DNA of 64,000 nt from Castor canadensis (Eukaryota; Chordata; Mammalia; Rodentia; Castoridae). Under the pieces are notes generated by a model, which saw nothing but the letters and a program-made list of their open reading frames with translations, made no database searches and was not told the DNA's origin. The stretch is taken from NCBI RefSeq assembly GCF_047511655.1, contig NC_133397.1:41802001-41866000 (forward strand). Direction: 5' to 3'. Positions 10,341-22,640 of the stretch are shown piece after piece. Every line of letters starts with the position of its first letter. The first letter of the stretch is position 1. The position numbers and the translations under genes were made by a program.

Positions 10341-11359
10341 TATTTTAAGTTTCATTTGTATCATTTAAAAATATTTTTAAGAGGTAGAATTGAGAAAAAA
10401 CTGTAAAAATTTCTAAGGTATTTGAAGTTAATTGTCATAATATTTTCAAATGAGGTTATGCCAAAGTTTCCTACCACCAGAACTCCATCAGTTTTGCCAC
10501 ACACTTTACAGTATGTTATCCTTGGTTTTTTTTTTTTTTAAATTTTTTTCTCCTACGGTAAAATATGCCATAAAATTTGTCATTTTTTAATTAGTTTCCA
10601 AGTTGTTAAGAACAGTTAAGAAACACTAAATGCACATATAAAAAATCTTGTTTTGAAGAAAATCTGTATTAAAAAGCAAAACATTCAAAATCTGGTGATG
10701 AATGTCATTTATTCCTTAAAAAGAAAGATGGAGTATACCTACTCCATTGTAGTCATTTCAACTATATAGTTCAGTGATAGTTACTACATTTACATTGTGG
10801 CACAGCCATTACCACACCTGCCTCAAGAAATTCATCTCCCAAACCCAAACTCCATGCCCATTAGACAATAACCCTCCGTTACTAACTCCCCTCAGTTCCT
10901 GCGATTCTTCTTTGTGTCATTAGGAATTTGCCTGTTAGTTACCTCATGTAAGTGGAATTAGACAGTAATTACCTTTTGTGTTCATTTTTATTTAGCATAA
11001 TGTTCTCAGTTCTTAATGCTGTAGAAAGTGTCAGAATTCCCATTTTTATGACTAAAGAGTCTCCATTGTATGTGTAGACCACATTTTGTTTAGTATTTAT
11101 TTGCCTATGGGCATTTGCCTTGAGCCTACCTTTTGGCTACTGTGACTGGTGTTGCTATCAACATGGCATAGAAATATCTCTGTGAGTCCTTGCTTTCAGT
11201 TCTTTTGAATATATTACCAGAAGTAGAAGTGCTAGATCATATGATGATTCTATTTTAAATTTTATTAGGACCCACCATGCTGTTTTCCACAGAGGATGCA
11301 CCATTTTACATCCCTACTAGTAGCATACAAGATGTTCCAATTTCTTCATGTCCTTACCA

Positions 11360-11562
11360 ACCTTGGCTGGCCTGGACCATGATCCTCCTATTTCTGCTTC
11401 CTGTGCAGTTGGGATGACAGGCACGCACTACCACTCCTGGCTTTTATTGGTTTGGATGAGGTCTCCCAAACTTCTGCCTGCTCTGGTTTTGAGCCATCCT
11501 CCTCCCAGTCTCCACCTCTGGAATAGCTAGGATCACAGGCATATGAGCCACTGTGCCCAGCA
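11360..11562 (-). mobile_element. B1-like dimer SINE (antisense)
   Basis: Two 7SL-like antisense monomers (gatcctcctatttctgcttc with gttgggatgacaggcacgca; then ccagtctccacctctggaat and aggatcacaggcatatgagc) are inserted in the old L1. Confidence 0.75.
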
Positions 11563-12774
11563 TGTGTTTCCCTAATGATTCATGGTGTTGAACGTGTTTG
11601 TGTGCCTATTGGCCGTTTTTATATCTTCTTCAGAGAAACGTCTACTCAAGTCCTTTGCCCATTTTAAAATTGGAATGTTTGTTTTGTTGTTGTTGAATTG
11701 TAGTTCTTTAGCCATTCTGTTCATTAACCTCTTATCAGACACGTGATTTACCAAATTCTTGTATCACATTGGGTTTCCTTTTCAGTCTGTTGATGGTATC
11801 GTTTGCACAAAAGTTTTTAATTGTAATGAAGTCTATTTTATCTCTTTTGTTGCCTGTGCTTTTGGTGTCATATCCAAGAAATTGTTGCTGAATTCAGTGA
11901 CATGAAGCTTTCTCCATCTTTTTTTCCCTTATATTTTATAGTTTTAGTGCTTATGGTTAAGTCTTTGGTTCATTTTGACTTAGTTTGTGTATGGTATAAG
12001 GTAAGGTTCTAACTTCATTCTTTTGCATTTGGATATCTTGTTATCCCCAATACCTTATGTTTGAAAGACTGTCTATTCCCCACTGAGTGGCCTATCATGC
12101 CTGTGGAAAATAATTTGGCCATATATTTGAGGTTTTATTTCTAGGGTCTCTATTCTGTTGGTCTATATGGTCTGTCTCTATGTCAGCCCTGTTTTCATGA
12201 CTGTGGCTTTGTAATAAGTTTTGAAATCAAGACCTGTGAGACCTCCAACTTGGTTCTTTTTCAAGATTGTTTTGGCTATTTGTGGCCCTTTGAGAATCTA
12301 TGTGAATTTTAGGATTGATTTTTCTGTTTCTGTAAATCCTGTTGTTGGGACTTTGATAGGAATTATGTTGAATCTTTAATTTTGGACAACATTGAAGTCT
12401 TAAAAGTGTGAAGTCTTCTAATCTGGGAGCACAGGATATCTATTTATTTGTGTCTTCTTTAATATCATTTGGTAAATTAGGTAGTGTTTAACAAGTCTTT
12501 GGCCTGCCTACTTAAGTTTATTTCTAAGTGTATCTATGATGCTATTATAAATAGAATCATTAATTTCTTTTTTAGGTTGTTACTTATTTGTGCATAGAAA
12601 TGCAAGTGATTTTTATGTGTTGGTTTGGTATTGTACAACTTTGCTGACTTCATTTATTCTGTATCTTTTTGTTTTGTGAAATCTTTAGGATTTTCTACAC
12701 ATGAAAGAATGTATCTACAAAGAGATACTTTTATTTCACTTCCAATTTGGATGTCTTTTATTTCTTTTTCTTTT

Positions 12775-13085
12775 CTTGGTGGTAGTGGGGTTTGAACTCA
12801 GACCTCCTGCTTCCTAGTCAAGGGCTTTACAACTCTCCAGCCCTTTTTGCTTTAGTCATTTTTCAGATAGAGCTTTGTGCTTTTTGCTTCTGACTAGCTC
12901 TCAAGTTCTATCCTCCTTACTATTCTTTCTGTGTAGCTGGGATTATGGGTGTGAACTACTATGCCTGTTTATTTTTTTTGGATTAGTGTCTCACTAACTT
13001 TTCTCTAAATTGGCTTCTAACTATGAGCCTCACAATCTCTGCCTCCCAAGTAGCTGAGATTACAAGTGTGCACACTGTGCCTGTA
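12775..13085 (-). mobile_element. Composite ID + B1-like SINE (antisense)
   Basis: Antisense ID-like part (gtggggtttgaactcagacc) followed by two B1-like monomers ending gtagctgggattatgggtgt and gtagctgagattacaagtgt, inserted in the old L1. Confidence 0.8.
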
Positions 13086-13380
13086 CTCATTTCTTTTTCT
13101 ACCTGCCTAACTGTCCTTTTAGTACTCTCAGAACTATGCTGAATAGAAATGAATTCAGGCATTCTTGCTTTTCTCCTAATCTTAGCGAAAGGCTTTCAGG
13201 ATTTTACCTGAGTATGATTTTTTTTTTTTCATGGTGAAACCATCCTTTCATCCCAGGAATAAATCCCATTTGTCATGGTGTGGGATTCTTTTAATGTGCA
13301 ATTGACTAATGTTGGCCAGTTTTTTTGTTGAGGATTGTTATATCAATATTCAATATTCATCTGTAGTTTTCTACTTTGTC

Positions 13381-13382
<2 letters not shown>

Positions 13383-13424
<42 letters not shown>
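13383..13424. repeat. (GT)n microsatellite
   Basis: About 20 consecutive GT units directly precede an antisense SINE, at the position of its A-tail. Confidence 0.95.
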
Positions 13425-13425
<1 letters not shown>

Positions 13426-13502
13426 TGGTACTGGGGCTTGAACTCAGGGCTTCACACTTGCTAGGCAGGCATTCTACTACTCGAGTCTCTCTGCCAGCCC
13501 CT
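13425..13502 (-). mobile_element. ID-type SINE (antisense)
   Basis: The sequence ggtactggggcttgaactca, then cttgctaggcaggcattcta, is the antisense ID body. Confidence 0.8.
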
Positions 13503-14157
13503 TTTGTCTGGTTTTGGTATTGGGATAGTACTGGCCTTATACCATGAGTTTGGAGATGTTCTTTCCTTTTTAATTTTCGAAGAGTTTGGGGAGGATTTTT
13601 TTTTTCCTGTAGTGAGATTTTGGTTTACTGTCTCATTACTAGTTAATATGTCTGTTCAGGTTTTCTGTTCTTTTTGATTCAACCTAGGTAGGTTCTGTGT
13701 TTCTAGGAGTTTGTCCATTTTATCTGTTTTCTAATTTGTTGGTATACAAATGTTCATATTACTTTCTTAAAGATCTATCCTGTAAAATCAGTAGCAGTGT
13801 CCTGTTTTATTTATGATTTTAGTTATTTGAGTCTTCTCTTTTTCTTCTTCAGTCTAGATAATACTTTGTCTATTTCATTGATCTTTTTGAAGAACTGACT
13901 CTTGGCCTTGTTGATTTTTCTCTTTTCTCTGTCCTCCATTTTGTTTATCTCTAACCATTATTAATCATTTCCTGCTGCTGCCTTTGGGCTTGTTTTCTCC
14001 CCTTCATTTCTTTTTTTTTTTTTATTCATATGTGCATACAAGGCTTGGGTCATTTCTCCTCCCTGCCCCCACCCCCTCCTTTACCTCCCCTTAATTTCTT
14101 AAGATGTAAAGTTAGACAGTTAATTTGAGATTGGTCTTTTAATTTTTTTTATTACTT

Positions 14158-14240
14158 TTTTTTTTGTGGTTCTGGGATGTGAACTGGGGCCTTACACTTG
14201 ATAGGCAGGCGCTCTACCCCTTCAGCATTCCACAGCCTGA
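14158..14240 (-). mobile_element. ID-type SINE (antisense)
   Basis: A T-run followed by gaactggggccttacacttg and ataggcaggcgctctacccc. Confidence 0.75.
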
Positions 14241-14359
14241 GAATGATCTTTTTAAACATTTCTGAGGATTAAGTTCCCTCTTACTATTGCTTTCACTAAA
14301 TCTCATGAATTTTGTTTTTCCTTTCCTTTCCCTTTCCCTTTTTCTCCTCCTTCCTGTTC

Positions 14360-14785
14360 TATTTCTTGGCAGTACTGGCACTTGCTAAGCAGACACTCTA
14401 CAACTTGAGTAAGTCCACCAGCCCATTTGATTTAGGTTATTTTTGACATAGGGCTTTGCTTTATGTCTAGGCTGGCCTGGCCTGCAATCCTATTTATACT
14501 TTCCCATGTGGTTGATGACAGGTGTATGCCAGGTTGTGCCCAACCATTGGTTAAGATAGTGTCTTGGGAACATTTTGCCTGGGCCACACTGGAACCTTGA
14601 TCCTCCTGATCTCTGTCTCCTGAATAACTGGAATTTTACGATTAACCCACTGTACCTGGCCTTTTTAACTTTTATTTTTTTGAAACAGGCTCTTACTATG
14701 TAGAGCAGGTTGAGTTGGAGCTTGCAATCCTCTTGCCTCAGTCTTCTGAGTGATGGGATAACAGGTGTGTACTACCATGCCTGTT
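14360..14785 (-). mobile_element. Composite ID + B1-like SINE cluster (antisense)
   Basis: An antisense ID remnant (cttgctaagcagacactcta) is followed by three B1-like monomers, the last with gaaacaggctcttactatgt and gatgggataacaggtgtgta. Confidence 0.75.
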
Positions 14786-15543
14786 TGTGTCTTACTTTCA
14801 TTTGCCTTAATATCTTGTGATTTTCCTCTTTGGCCTGCTGGATTTTTAAGATGTGCTTAATTTCCACATATTTGTGGATTTTTCCAGTTTTCCATCTACT
14901 CTAATTTTCTAGGTATTAATATCTGTTATTTTTATTTATTTTAAACTAATATTGTATTAATTTATTATTATTGCTAGTATTTTATTCTAGTTCATCCCAT
15001 TGTGATTAGAAAAGATGCTTAGTATGATTTTAATCTTTTTAGATCTGTTAAGACTTGTTTTGTGTCCAAAATGGAGAGTATTATTTGTAGACTTGAGAAA
15101 AATGTGTGGTTCTGCTGTTGTTGAGTGGATAGTTCTTTTTACGTCTCTTAAGACCTGTTGATTTATATTGTTATGTTCTTTTTGTCCTCATTGCTCTTCT
15201 ATCCATCCGTTTAAAAGTGGGGTATTGAAGTCTCTTGTTACTGTAGAGTTGTCTGTTTCTGCCTTCAAGTATTTCAATATTGGTTGCATATATTTAGCAT
15301 CTCTGATATTTGGCAAACATGTTTATATAAATGTCATCTTGTTCTATTGACCCTTTTATTATTTTGCTTTTCTTTTGTAAAAGTTTTTGATTTCAAGTTT
15401 GTTTTATCTGATTCCCTCCTCCCTCAGCCCTCTTTTGGTTACAATTTGCATGGAATTAATCTTTACAGTCTTTCACCTTCAAGCTATATTAAATTTTTAT
15501 AGCCTTTCATATTCAACCTATGGTTTTAGCCTAAAGTTAGTCT

Positions 15544-15565
15544 TGTGTGTGTGTCTGTGTGTGTG

Positions 15566-15596
<31 letters not shown>

Positions 15597-15608
15597 TGCT
15601 GTGTGTGT
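15544..15608. repeat. (GT)n microsatellite, interrupted
   Basis: GT units over about 65 bp, broken by single C and T interruptions. Confidence 0.95.
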
Positions 15609-16624
15609 TTCTTGCAATGAGTATCAAAGTAGTACTGCTTTTGTAAAATGAGTTGAAAAACAGATGTGTCTCTTCTGTTTTCTGAGTCTGTAGCCTTCTG
15701 GATCCAGAATTTTTTGTGTGGTAATGATTTTTAACTGTGAGTTATATTTCTTCAATATGTTTACTTGGGTCATTTGTCTCTTCTTGAGTAAGCCTTAGCA
15801 GTTTCTTTTTTGGGAATTTATCTGTTTCACCTAAGTTATAAAATTTATTGGAAAAAGCCCATACTATGTCCTTATCCTTTAAATATTTTTTAGGACCTAT
15901 GGTGACATCTTTTCTTTAATTTCTGATTTAGTTTTCTCTCTTGCTTACTCAGTCACTTAATATTTTTCAATTTTATTGATTGGTTTCAAAGAGTAAACAT
16001 TTGGTCTTGTTGATTTTTTTTTTTCTTTTGTAATGTCCTCAGTTTTATTTGTTTCTCTTTTTATTGGTTTCAGTTTGCTTTGGACTTGGTTTGGTCATAT
16101 TTTTTAGGTTTCTTACATGGAATGTTAGGCTTTCTTCTTTTATTATTTAACACTATAAATTTTCTTGTAGGTATTACTTTAGCTACATCTTAACAAGTTT
16201 TGACATGTTATATTTTCATTTGCATTTAATTAAAATTATTTTATAATTTCCTTATGATTTATTCTTTAACCATCGATATTTATGATTGTCTTGTTTAATT
16301 TCTAAATATCTGGGAGCATTTTAATTATCTTTGTTGGCTATTTTAATTTCTTAAATAATAATTTCTGGCATTTTATGCTCCAGAATATATTTTGACTTTG
16401 TGAATCTTTTGAATGCTCTTGAAAACAAAACTAGTTGGCTGTGTTTTTGGGTGGAATATGCTACATTTATCAATTGCATCAGGTTAACTGATTGCATTGT
16501 TTAGGTCTTCTATATGTTTGCAGAATTTCAGTGCACTTTTTTTGTTGTTGATTACCGAGAGAGGAATTTTGAGTCTAAAACTATAATTGTAGATTTCTTT
16601 CTTTTTTTTAACTTCCTGTTAAGT

Positions 16625-16712
16625 TCCCCACCTCGTCCCCACCCCTGGAATTGAACCTGGAGCCTCAGTGTAGGCTAAGCATGTGGTGTACCACTGAGCT
16701 ACGTTCCCGGCT
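16625..16712 (-). mobile_element. ID-type SINE (antisense)
   Basis: The sequence ggaattgaacctggagcctc ... gtggtgtaccactgagctac is an antisense ID body. Confidence 0.8.
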
Positions 16713-17390
16713 CTCTACGTTTTTGATTTGTCTACTTTTTCCAAACTCATTCCTTTTCATTATTCAATGCTTTCATTTACCTCTGGTAATAGTCCTTGTT
16801 CTGAAGCTTTCTTCTTCTGATATTAACATCACTATTTTAGTTTTATTTTGATTAGTTTTTGCGTGATACCTTTTTTTCCTATTCATTTACCTTTAACCCA
16901 TCTGTAGCATATTTAAGATGAGTTTTTATAGGCAATGTATGGTTAGGTCTTACTAATTTAATTCAGTCTGCTAATATATATCTTTTATTTGGTATGTTTA
17001 GACCATTTGTATTTAATGTATTTATTAAACTACTTATCAGTTTTCTATTGTGTTCTTTCTCTTTTTCTGCATGCTTTTGAGTCTTCTCCCTAGGCTATAT
17101 TACATTTGCTGATGATTCCTTCAGATGATATCATGTATTATATTTTTAGAATTTCCATTTGACTCTTATAATTTCTACCTGTCTGCCCAAATTCTGTGTG
17201 CTCATACATGTTGCTCGCTATTTTTTAGTTTTTGCTTATTTTTTTCTCCACTGGGCTATCTAACATCAATCACAACCTGTTAATTCTGACTTTTCTGAGT
17301 CCAGCTCTCTTGATTGCTTTCCTGCCTGAAAGTTGATTTTGTTTTTAATTTTTCATTGAATATTAGACATCTTGCATAGAAGAGTGGAAG

Positions 17391-18685
17391 CTAAAGTAAG
17401 TAGTATTTACACTCAGAGATAGACATTACTCACTCTTCTTAGAGAAAGATATATCTGTATGTTCTGTCTCTCCAGGGGCTGTTCTCCTTGAATATCAGAT
17501 TAGATTACTTCAATGCCCTGTGACACTAAGATGGATTTCTTTAATGATGGATTCAAAGAAAGTTGTGATATGATAGTTTGTTTGGCCTTTGCTTATTGAC
17601 TTAGTGTGATGGTGGCATTCTTTTCAGCTTTTACATCATAGGCATCAATGGTATCTCTTAAGATTTTTTCAAATTTATTTTGCATATGAATTTAAATTAT
17701 TTTATTTCTGTATAATTTTGACTCATTTCCATTTTGAGCACATAGGCATTCATTTTTGCCTAAGTGTTATATTCCATCTATGAAGGAAATGTTCCCAATG
17801 CACTAAAAATTAATTGCATATTAATCTTAATTTTTCTTTGTAAGATTATTTGTTGGGGTACTTGGTGAGGATTCGTTGTAGAGAATATTTATATGGATAT
17901 GAATTCCAGAAGTGTAGTCATCCACTCATAAAAAAAGTTGAGTATATTTAGATACTAAATTAATATTATCTTAAATTAATGCATTGATGTGTTGCATTTG
18001 TGTATTAAAGTATCATCTGCACAAACTTAGAAATATAAAGAAATGGATTTGTTCAAACCTTAGTAAAACTTCTTGGACCTTGTTGGGAGCCTTCTTTAGT
18101 GTCAGTGACCTTGCAAATTCCTAGGACTTTTTAGGCTGATATGATGAAGGCCTGTGAGGTGCTGATAGCCATCCTTTCCATGTTCTTGAGTTACACTTCT
18201 GTACCGTATCCTTACAGCTAAAGTAACTGTTGTATATAATGCATGTCTACCTGTGTATGTGCTTCCAAATATATAGTAGCACTATGTATTCCCATTAAAC
18301 CATCTGGAACTTTCACCAGGTTTTTAAGGGGTCTCTGACTTCATCAAAAAGGTTAAGAACTTCTGCTGTAAATCCTATGGTATATATGATCATATAAAAT
18401 AGCCCCCATTCTTAAGGACCTTGAAATTGTGTTGATCTCTATCTTGTATGTGAAAAACGAACAGAAGGGCAAGTATGGTGTGGTGGTGGTGAAATCCTCT
18501 GTTATCAAGCTTGGAATTTAATCCTGTTTCACCCCTTCCTAACCTTGTGAACTTGGGTAAGGCGCAGAATTTTATCTCTTAGTGTTTCAATAAGTTTTGA
18601 ATTAGAAAATGTTTAACAGATGCTTATTTCTTACCTCTGATTGATGAAGAGAAAAATGTATGTGACTAGAAGTGATGAGTAAATT
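17391..18685. other. GTF2A1L intron, no recognised feature
   Basis: AT-rich text with no exon-like open frame and no clear repeat beyond possible old hAT similarity near 18290-18400. Confidence 0.5.
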
Positions 18686-18689
18686 TCCT

Positions 18690-18990
18690 GTTTTTTTTCA
18701 ATTTTAAAATTTTTGTTGTAAAATATACATAACAGAATTTTCAATTTAAAAATTTCAAGTGTACAAATTAAGTAGTATTTAGTATATGTACAGTGTTGTA
18801 CAACATCACCACTGTCCATTTCCAGAACTTCTTCATTATCTGAAACAAACTGTTCTTATTAGAGAGTATAGACCCCAATTCACCTTTGTTTTATTTTTTG
18901 TCTCTGTGAATTTTCCCACTCTAAGTACCTCTTATTAAATGGAATCATATGATATTTGTCCTTCTGTGTTTGGCTCATTTCACTTAGTAT
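18690..18990 (-). mobile_element. Old L1 3'-end fragment (antisense)
   Basis: The run gtaaaatatacataacagaa, tacaacatcaccactgtcca and tggctcatttcacttagtat is the antisense 3' region of an old L1. It ends about 380 bp before the GTF2A1L exon. Confidence 0.7.
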
Positions 18991-19373
18991 AATTTTTTAT
19001 TTCTCCATTGAGCCACTTGTTTTCGCTACTTCTTTGAGTTACTGCTTAAAATCAAATGTAGTAGTTAAAACCCAACAGATGCTATGTAAGTTTAAGGTGG
19101 TATATATAAAAATGGGCAAATATTACATGATATCAGTGAATTCATTTATTGCCTATGCATGATTATATTTTCACTTAATTTATAATTTAAAATTTTTTCT
19201 TATGTTACATAGAAATGCTAGAGATATTCTGAAATCCCAAATTTATAGAATCGGCTTATAAGACAAAAATGTTTAACTGAACACTTGTAGAATATTTGCC
19301 AAAGTAATTTAAAATTCAGATACACTGTATTCTTTGTTTGACTTAAAGAACTTCATTGTATTTCTCTTTTTAG

Positions 19374-19634
19374 GATTCTAGTTCTCAGATGGATTTAAGC
19401 ATTCAGGTAACTGATGACGATGTTAATGAAATAATTCAAATAGATGGAACTGGTGATACATCTTCCAATGAAGAAGTAGGAAGTATAAGAGATGTAGATG
19501 AGAATGAATTTCTAGGGATTATTGACACAGGAGATATAAAGGTGCTTGAAGAAGAAGCTGACAGTGTATCAAATGAAGATTCAAATGCAAACAGTAGTGA
19601 TAATGACGACCCTCAAGTGGATATTGTGGAAGAG
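19374..19634 (+). CDS. GTF2A1L: GTF2A1L (TFIIA alpha/beta-like factor), internal exon with acidic region and taspase-1-type site
   Basis: Exon of 261 bp (87 codons, phase 0 at both ends), between a ttttttag acceptor-type end and a GTAGGA donor. It encodes DSSSQMDLSIQVTDDDVNEI, then IIQIDGTGDTSSNEE, then a strongly acidic stretch rich in Asp, Glu, Ser and Asn ending DPQVDIVEE. GTF2A1L is the testis/oocyte-enriched paralogue of GTF2A1. With TFIIA-gamma it stabilises TBP or TRF2 on promoters in the nucleus. QIDG at 19437-19448 fits the taspase-1 recognition consensus Q-[FILV]-D-G that splits TFIIA precursors into alpha and beta chains. Here Ile replaces the Val seen in the human homologue, as I recall it. 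The paralogue GTF2A1 is excluded by the ALF-specific wording and by LHCGR as neighbour. Upstream exons were not found in the window. Confidence 0.95.
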
Positions 19635-20039
19635 GTAGGATCACTTTTGAGCTGAGACTTTGCTTATTAAGTTATACCATTTGTGCTTTGATGTACTTGG
19701 GAACCAAGTTCAAGAACAGTTAAGATTAACCCTGTCTTTATTCTTTTAAAATTAGGCTTAAACTTTGTATCTTAAATGGCAATTTAAATCAGTAGTAAGT
19801 ATTTAGGAAATGGCTTTTGATTTTGTTGCTCTTAACTAGAGAGAGCAGGAGGTTTAGGGGATGGGAGCAGAGGTTAAAGGAGGCAGTCTGTGTGGAAACA
19901 TATACTTTTTGTTCTAATTGTAATAATGCAGCAGCATCTGGGTGGAATATAGTAGAGAATAAGCTTATAAGGAGGGTTAGCTGCCAGTCACAGTGGCCTT
20001 GCACATGTACCTATCATGCTAAGTTTTATCTCCTTTGAC

Positions 20040-20215
20040 TTAGTGCCAGCATCCTAGGAGTCATTACTATTCTCATTTTATAGATGAGTAAACTGAGATA
20101 TGGGGAGTTTTAGTAACTTGCCCCAGGTCAATTATGTAATTATCAAGTGGCCAATCTGGGATTCAAACTTGGGCTATTTGACTTTAAAGCACAATACTAT
20201 TCTGCCTCTCCAAGT
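20040..20215 (+). mobile_element. MIR SINE fragment
   Basis: The sequence ctcattttatagatgagtaa, then taacttgccccaggtca, then gggattcaaacttgggct is a typical MIR core and tail, in the short intron between two GTF2A1L exons. Confidence 0.8.
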
Positions 20216-20298
20216 TCTTTTATTTCTATATGTATCTCGATCTTTAAAAAATTTGAAGCATCATGAAATTCCTTAATGAGATCATCTTTCATCTTTAG

Positions 20299-20388
20299 GA
20301 TCCTTTAAATTCAGGAGATGATGTTAGTGAGCAGGATGTGCCAGACCTGTTTGACACGGATAATGTAATTGTCTGTCAGTATGATAAG
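20299..20388 (+). CDS. GTF2A1L: GTF2A1L, penultimate coding exon
   Basis: Exon of 90 bp (30 codons, phase 0) with an ATCTTTAG acceptor and GTACTG donor, 664 bp after the previous exon. It encodes DPLNSGDDVSEQDVPDLFDT followed by DNVIVCQYDK. This is the start of the conserved C-terminal domain of the TFIIA large subunit, which folds with TFIIA-gamma into the beta-barrel that contacts TBP and DNA. The acidic DDVSEQDVPDLFD lead-in followed by the NVIVCQYDK strand is diagnostic. The Gly-Asp-Asp and Val-Pro-Asp-Leu wording fits GTF2A1L rather than GTF2A1. Confidence 0.96.
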
Positions 20389-21640
20389 GTACTGTGTTCA
20401 CCTTTTGAACTTTGGGTTTGTTAAGTGCATTTATAGTAGGAAGGTATATAAAACTGTGGGAAATAGAATGGTGACTTAGCATTCACAGTTAAATGAATCA
20501 CAAAAGAGCTAGTTAATTCTTTAAAGTTTTAAGGATATGTTTTGGGTCTAGCACTGTGCTGTGTGAGCTCAGAGATACCAAAAAAGTGATAGTTCTTGTA
20601 TTACGGAGGTGGCAATCTTATTGAAACAAGGTATTTCTTCTAGGATAATGGATTGTCACACCATAAGATGGTAGGCAAATCAAAAACTAAAATATGTGAC
20701 CAATAAGCCAAATGCTAAGACGAGTGTCATACAAATCAAGTTCTAAGATATATGACAGATAGGGAGTCCTAAAAGTGGCAACGATATATATACAAGAAAT
20801 CATTTGCAGTTGGAGTGATGTCAGACTTTGAAAAGGGGCTTGAGTGGTTTATAGGGTAGAGGTAAGTATGGAGGGCTGGTATCCAGAGAATAGCCTGATA
20901 AAAGGCAAAGAAATGAATGGATGTAGTATGTGCGAGGGACAGTGAAAAGACAGCTCTGACTTTAATAAAGTGTTCTTTTCTTGAATATCCTAAGAAATGA
21001 TGCTGGGTTGGGGGACAGAGTAGGGAGCAGATTGGAATATCCCAAATGCTAGTAGGAAAAATTTAAACTTGGTCTGAAGGACATTAGCCTTCTGAGAATG
21101 TTATTGAGAAAACTGTAATTGGTTTAAAAACTGGTCACCTTTAATGATTCAGAAAAGGCAAATGGTAAGAAAAACAGGGATAGCGTAAACATGAAGTAAC
21201 CAGAGCCCAGATTAAATGGATAGAGTAAGAACACAGCAAAATCAGAGGCTAGGATAGAAGAATCAGTGGGACTTGGTGATGTGTTGAAGGTATCTCTGAT
21301 TTCAACCCTAGTGATTGTTAGTAGCAATTTAACTTCAGCAACTAAGAAAATAATGCTTTCACTGTTTTTTAAAAAATGTTGTAGCTGTGATTATGTAGCA
21401 GTATGGGAAATTGTCCTTAATTCATGATTATATCTTTAAAAAACAGACTTGAGATATTAACATACTGCATAATTCCCCTATGAAGTGTATGGTTCAGTAT
21501 GTTTTTAGTATGTTAATGGATTTGTGCATTTTCAGTCAATTTTAGAACCTTCTTTCATTTCAGAAATAAATCCCATACCTTCAGTTCTCACTCTAATATC
21601 TCTTTTTCCTGTACCTTCAACCCGGAAGCCTAAGGAACCA
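20389..21640. other. GTF2A1L intron, old degenerate repeat text
   Basis: No exon is seen. The part 20850-21310 resembles old mammalian interspersed repeats (family not assigned). Confidence 0.45.
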
Positions 21641-22640
21641 CAGATCCACTTCCTGTTTCTGTGGATTTCTCTGTTCTGGCATTTCATATGAAAGACTGTA
21701 TAATATGAGCTCTTTTGTGATACACATTTTATTTTCTTGTTTATCTGTCGATGGACCTTAGGTTTGTTTCCCACTGTAGGGGAGAAAAAGTAATATCTTT
21801 TCCTCATTCACCATTAAGTTCATAGCTGAAGATAGATTGACAAGAGAAAAGCATACACGTTTATATAAGTTTTACATTGGACAGAAATGTTTGGAAATGA
21901 AGACACAAAGAAATAGGGAAAACTGCATTCTTCTATAAAATTGTACAGAAGTATAATTAGAGGAAGAAGGGGTATGATTTAATGGCACTAAACTGAAGGG
22001 AATTTAGTAAGGCCTGTTTATTCAGATTCTTCTTGTGTACATGTGTCTTCAGAGGTAAAGACATTCCTTTCCTCTGGATATAGGGTAGACCGCTTTGGAT
22101 TGAGGGTTTTATCATCTTCTTTAGAGGAAGAGCACACAATTCTTTTATGGTCTGCCTTATGAGAAAGGGGTAGGAGCTCCCTTTCCCCTTCAGCGAGACT
22201 TTCCTACTTCTGTTACTCTCTCAGAAGCCACAGTGCTGTATTTTAGGGCAGTATGTCCCTAGCCTTATTGCCATCTTTTGCATATGTGTAATGCTGCTAT
22301 AGACAATAATGCATGAGTTTTTGTGTGGACATATGTTTTCATCTGTCTTGGTACATACCTAGGAGTTAAGTTCCTGGGTCATTTGGTAATAGTTTTTGGA
22401 GCAAATAGACTGTTTTAAAATCTGGTACAGCCAGTTTTATATTCTTAGTAGCAGCGTTTGAGTGTTTCCATTGCCTGACATCCTTACCAACACTTGTTAT
22501 TTGAATTTTTGATCCCAGACATCCCAGTGGGTATGAAGTTGTATCTATCTCATTGTAGTTTTAATTTTTTTCTCTGATATCTAATGGATATTTATATCTT
22601 TGGTGTTTTTAAGTTAGTATTTGCATATACTTAATGGAAA
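21640..22640 (-). mobile_element. Old L1 fragments (antisense)
   Basis: Two co-oriented pieces: ctggcatttcatatgaaaga (21676) and, from about 22240, tttttgtgtggacatatgtt, tacctaggagttaagttcct and cttaccaacacttgttattt. Text between 21785 and 22240 is not recognised. Confidence 0.65.

Larger units (their letters stand above)
10730..17390 (-). mobile_element. Old L1, long ORF2-derived block (antisense), split by SINEs
   Basis: About 6.6 kb of antisense L1M-type sequence runs co-linearly from the 3'UTR through ORF2. Landmarks in order: tagcataatgttctcagtt (~11000), agaagtgctagatcatatg (~11228), attgtagttctttagccatt (~11697), gtttttaattgtaatgaag (~11810), tcaagattgttttggctat (~12262), cagtagcagtgtcctg (~13790), tcttggccttgttgattttt (~13898) and ggtattgaagtctcttgtt (~15220). 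SINEs at about 11360, 12775, 13425, 14158, 14360 and 16625 interrupt it. No open reading frame survives. Confidence 0.85.

Noticed and set aside
15387-15620. Frame ending in a Cys-Val run
   Set aside because: Encoded by a GT microsatellite, like those near 13335, 23944 and 25913.
1-19373. Upstream GTF2A1L exons
   Set aside because: No splice-flanked frame resembling the central or N-terminal part of the protein was seen. Small exons could have been missed.
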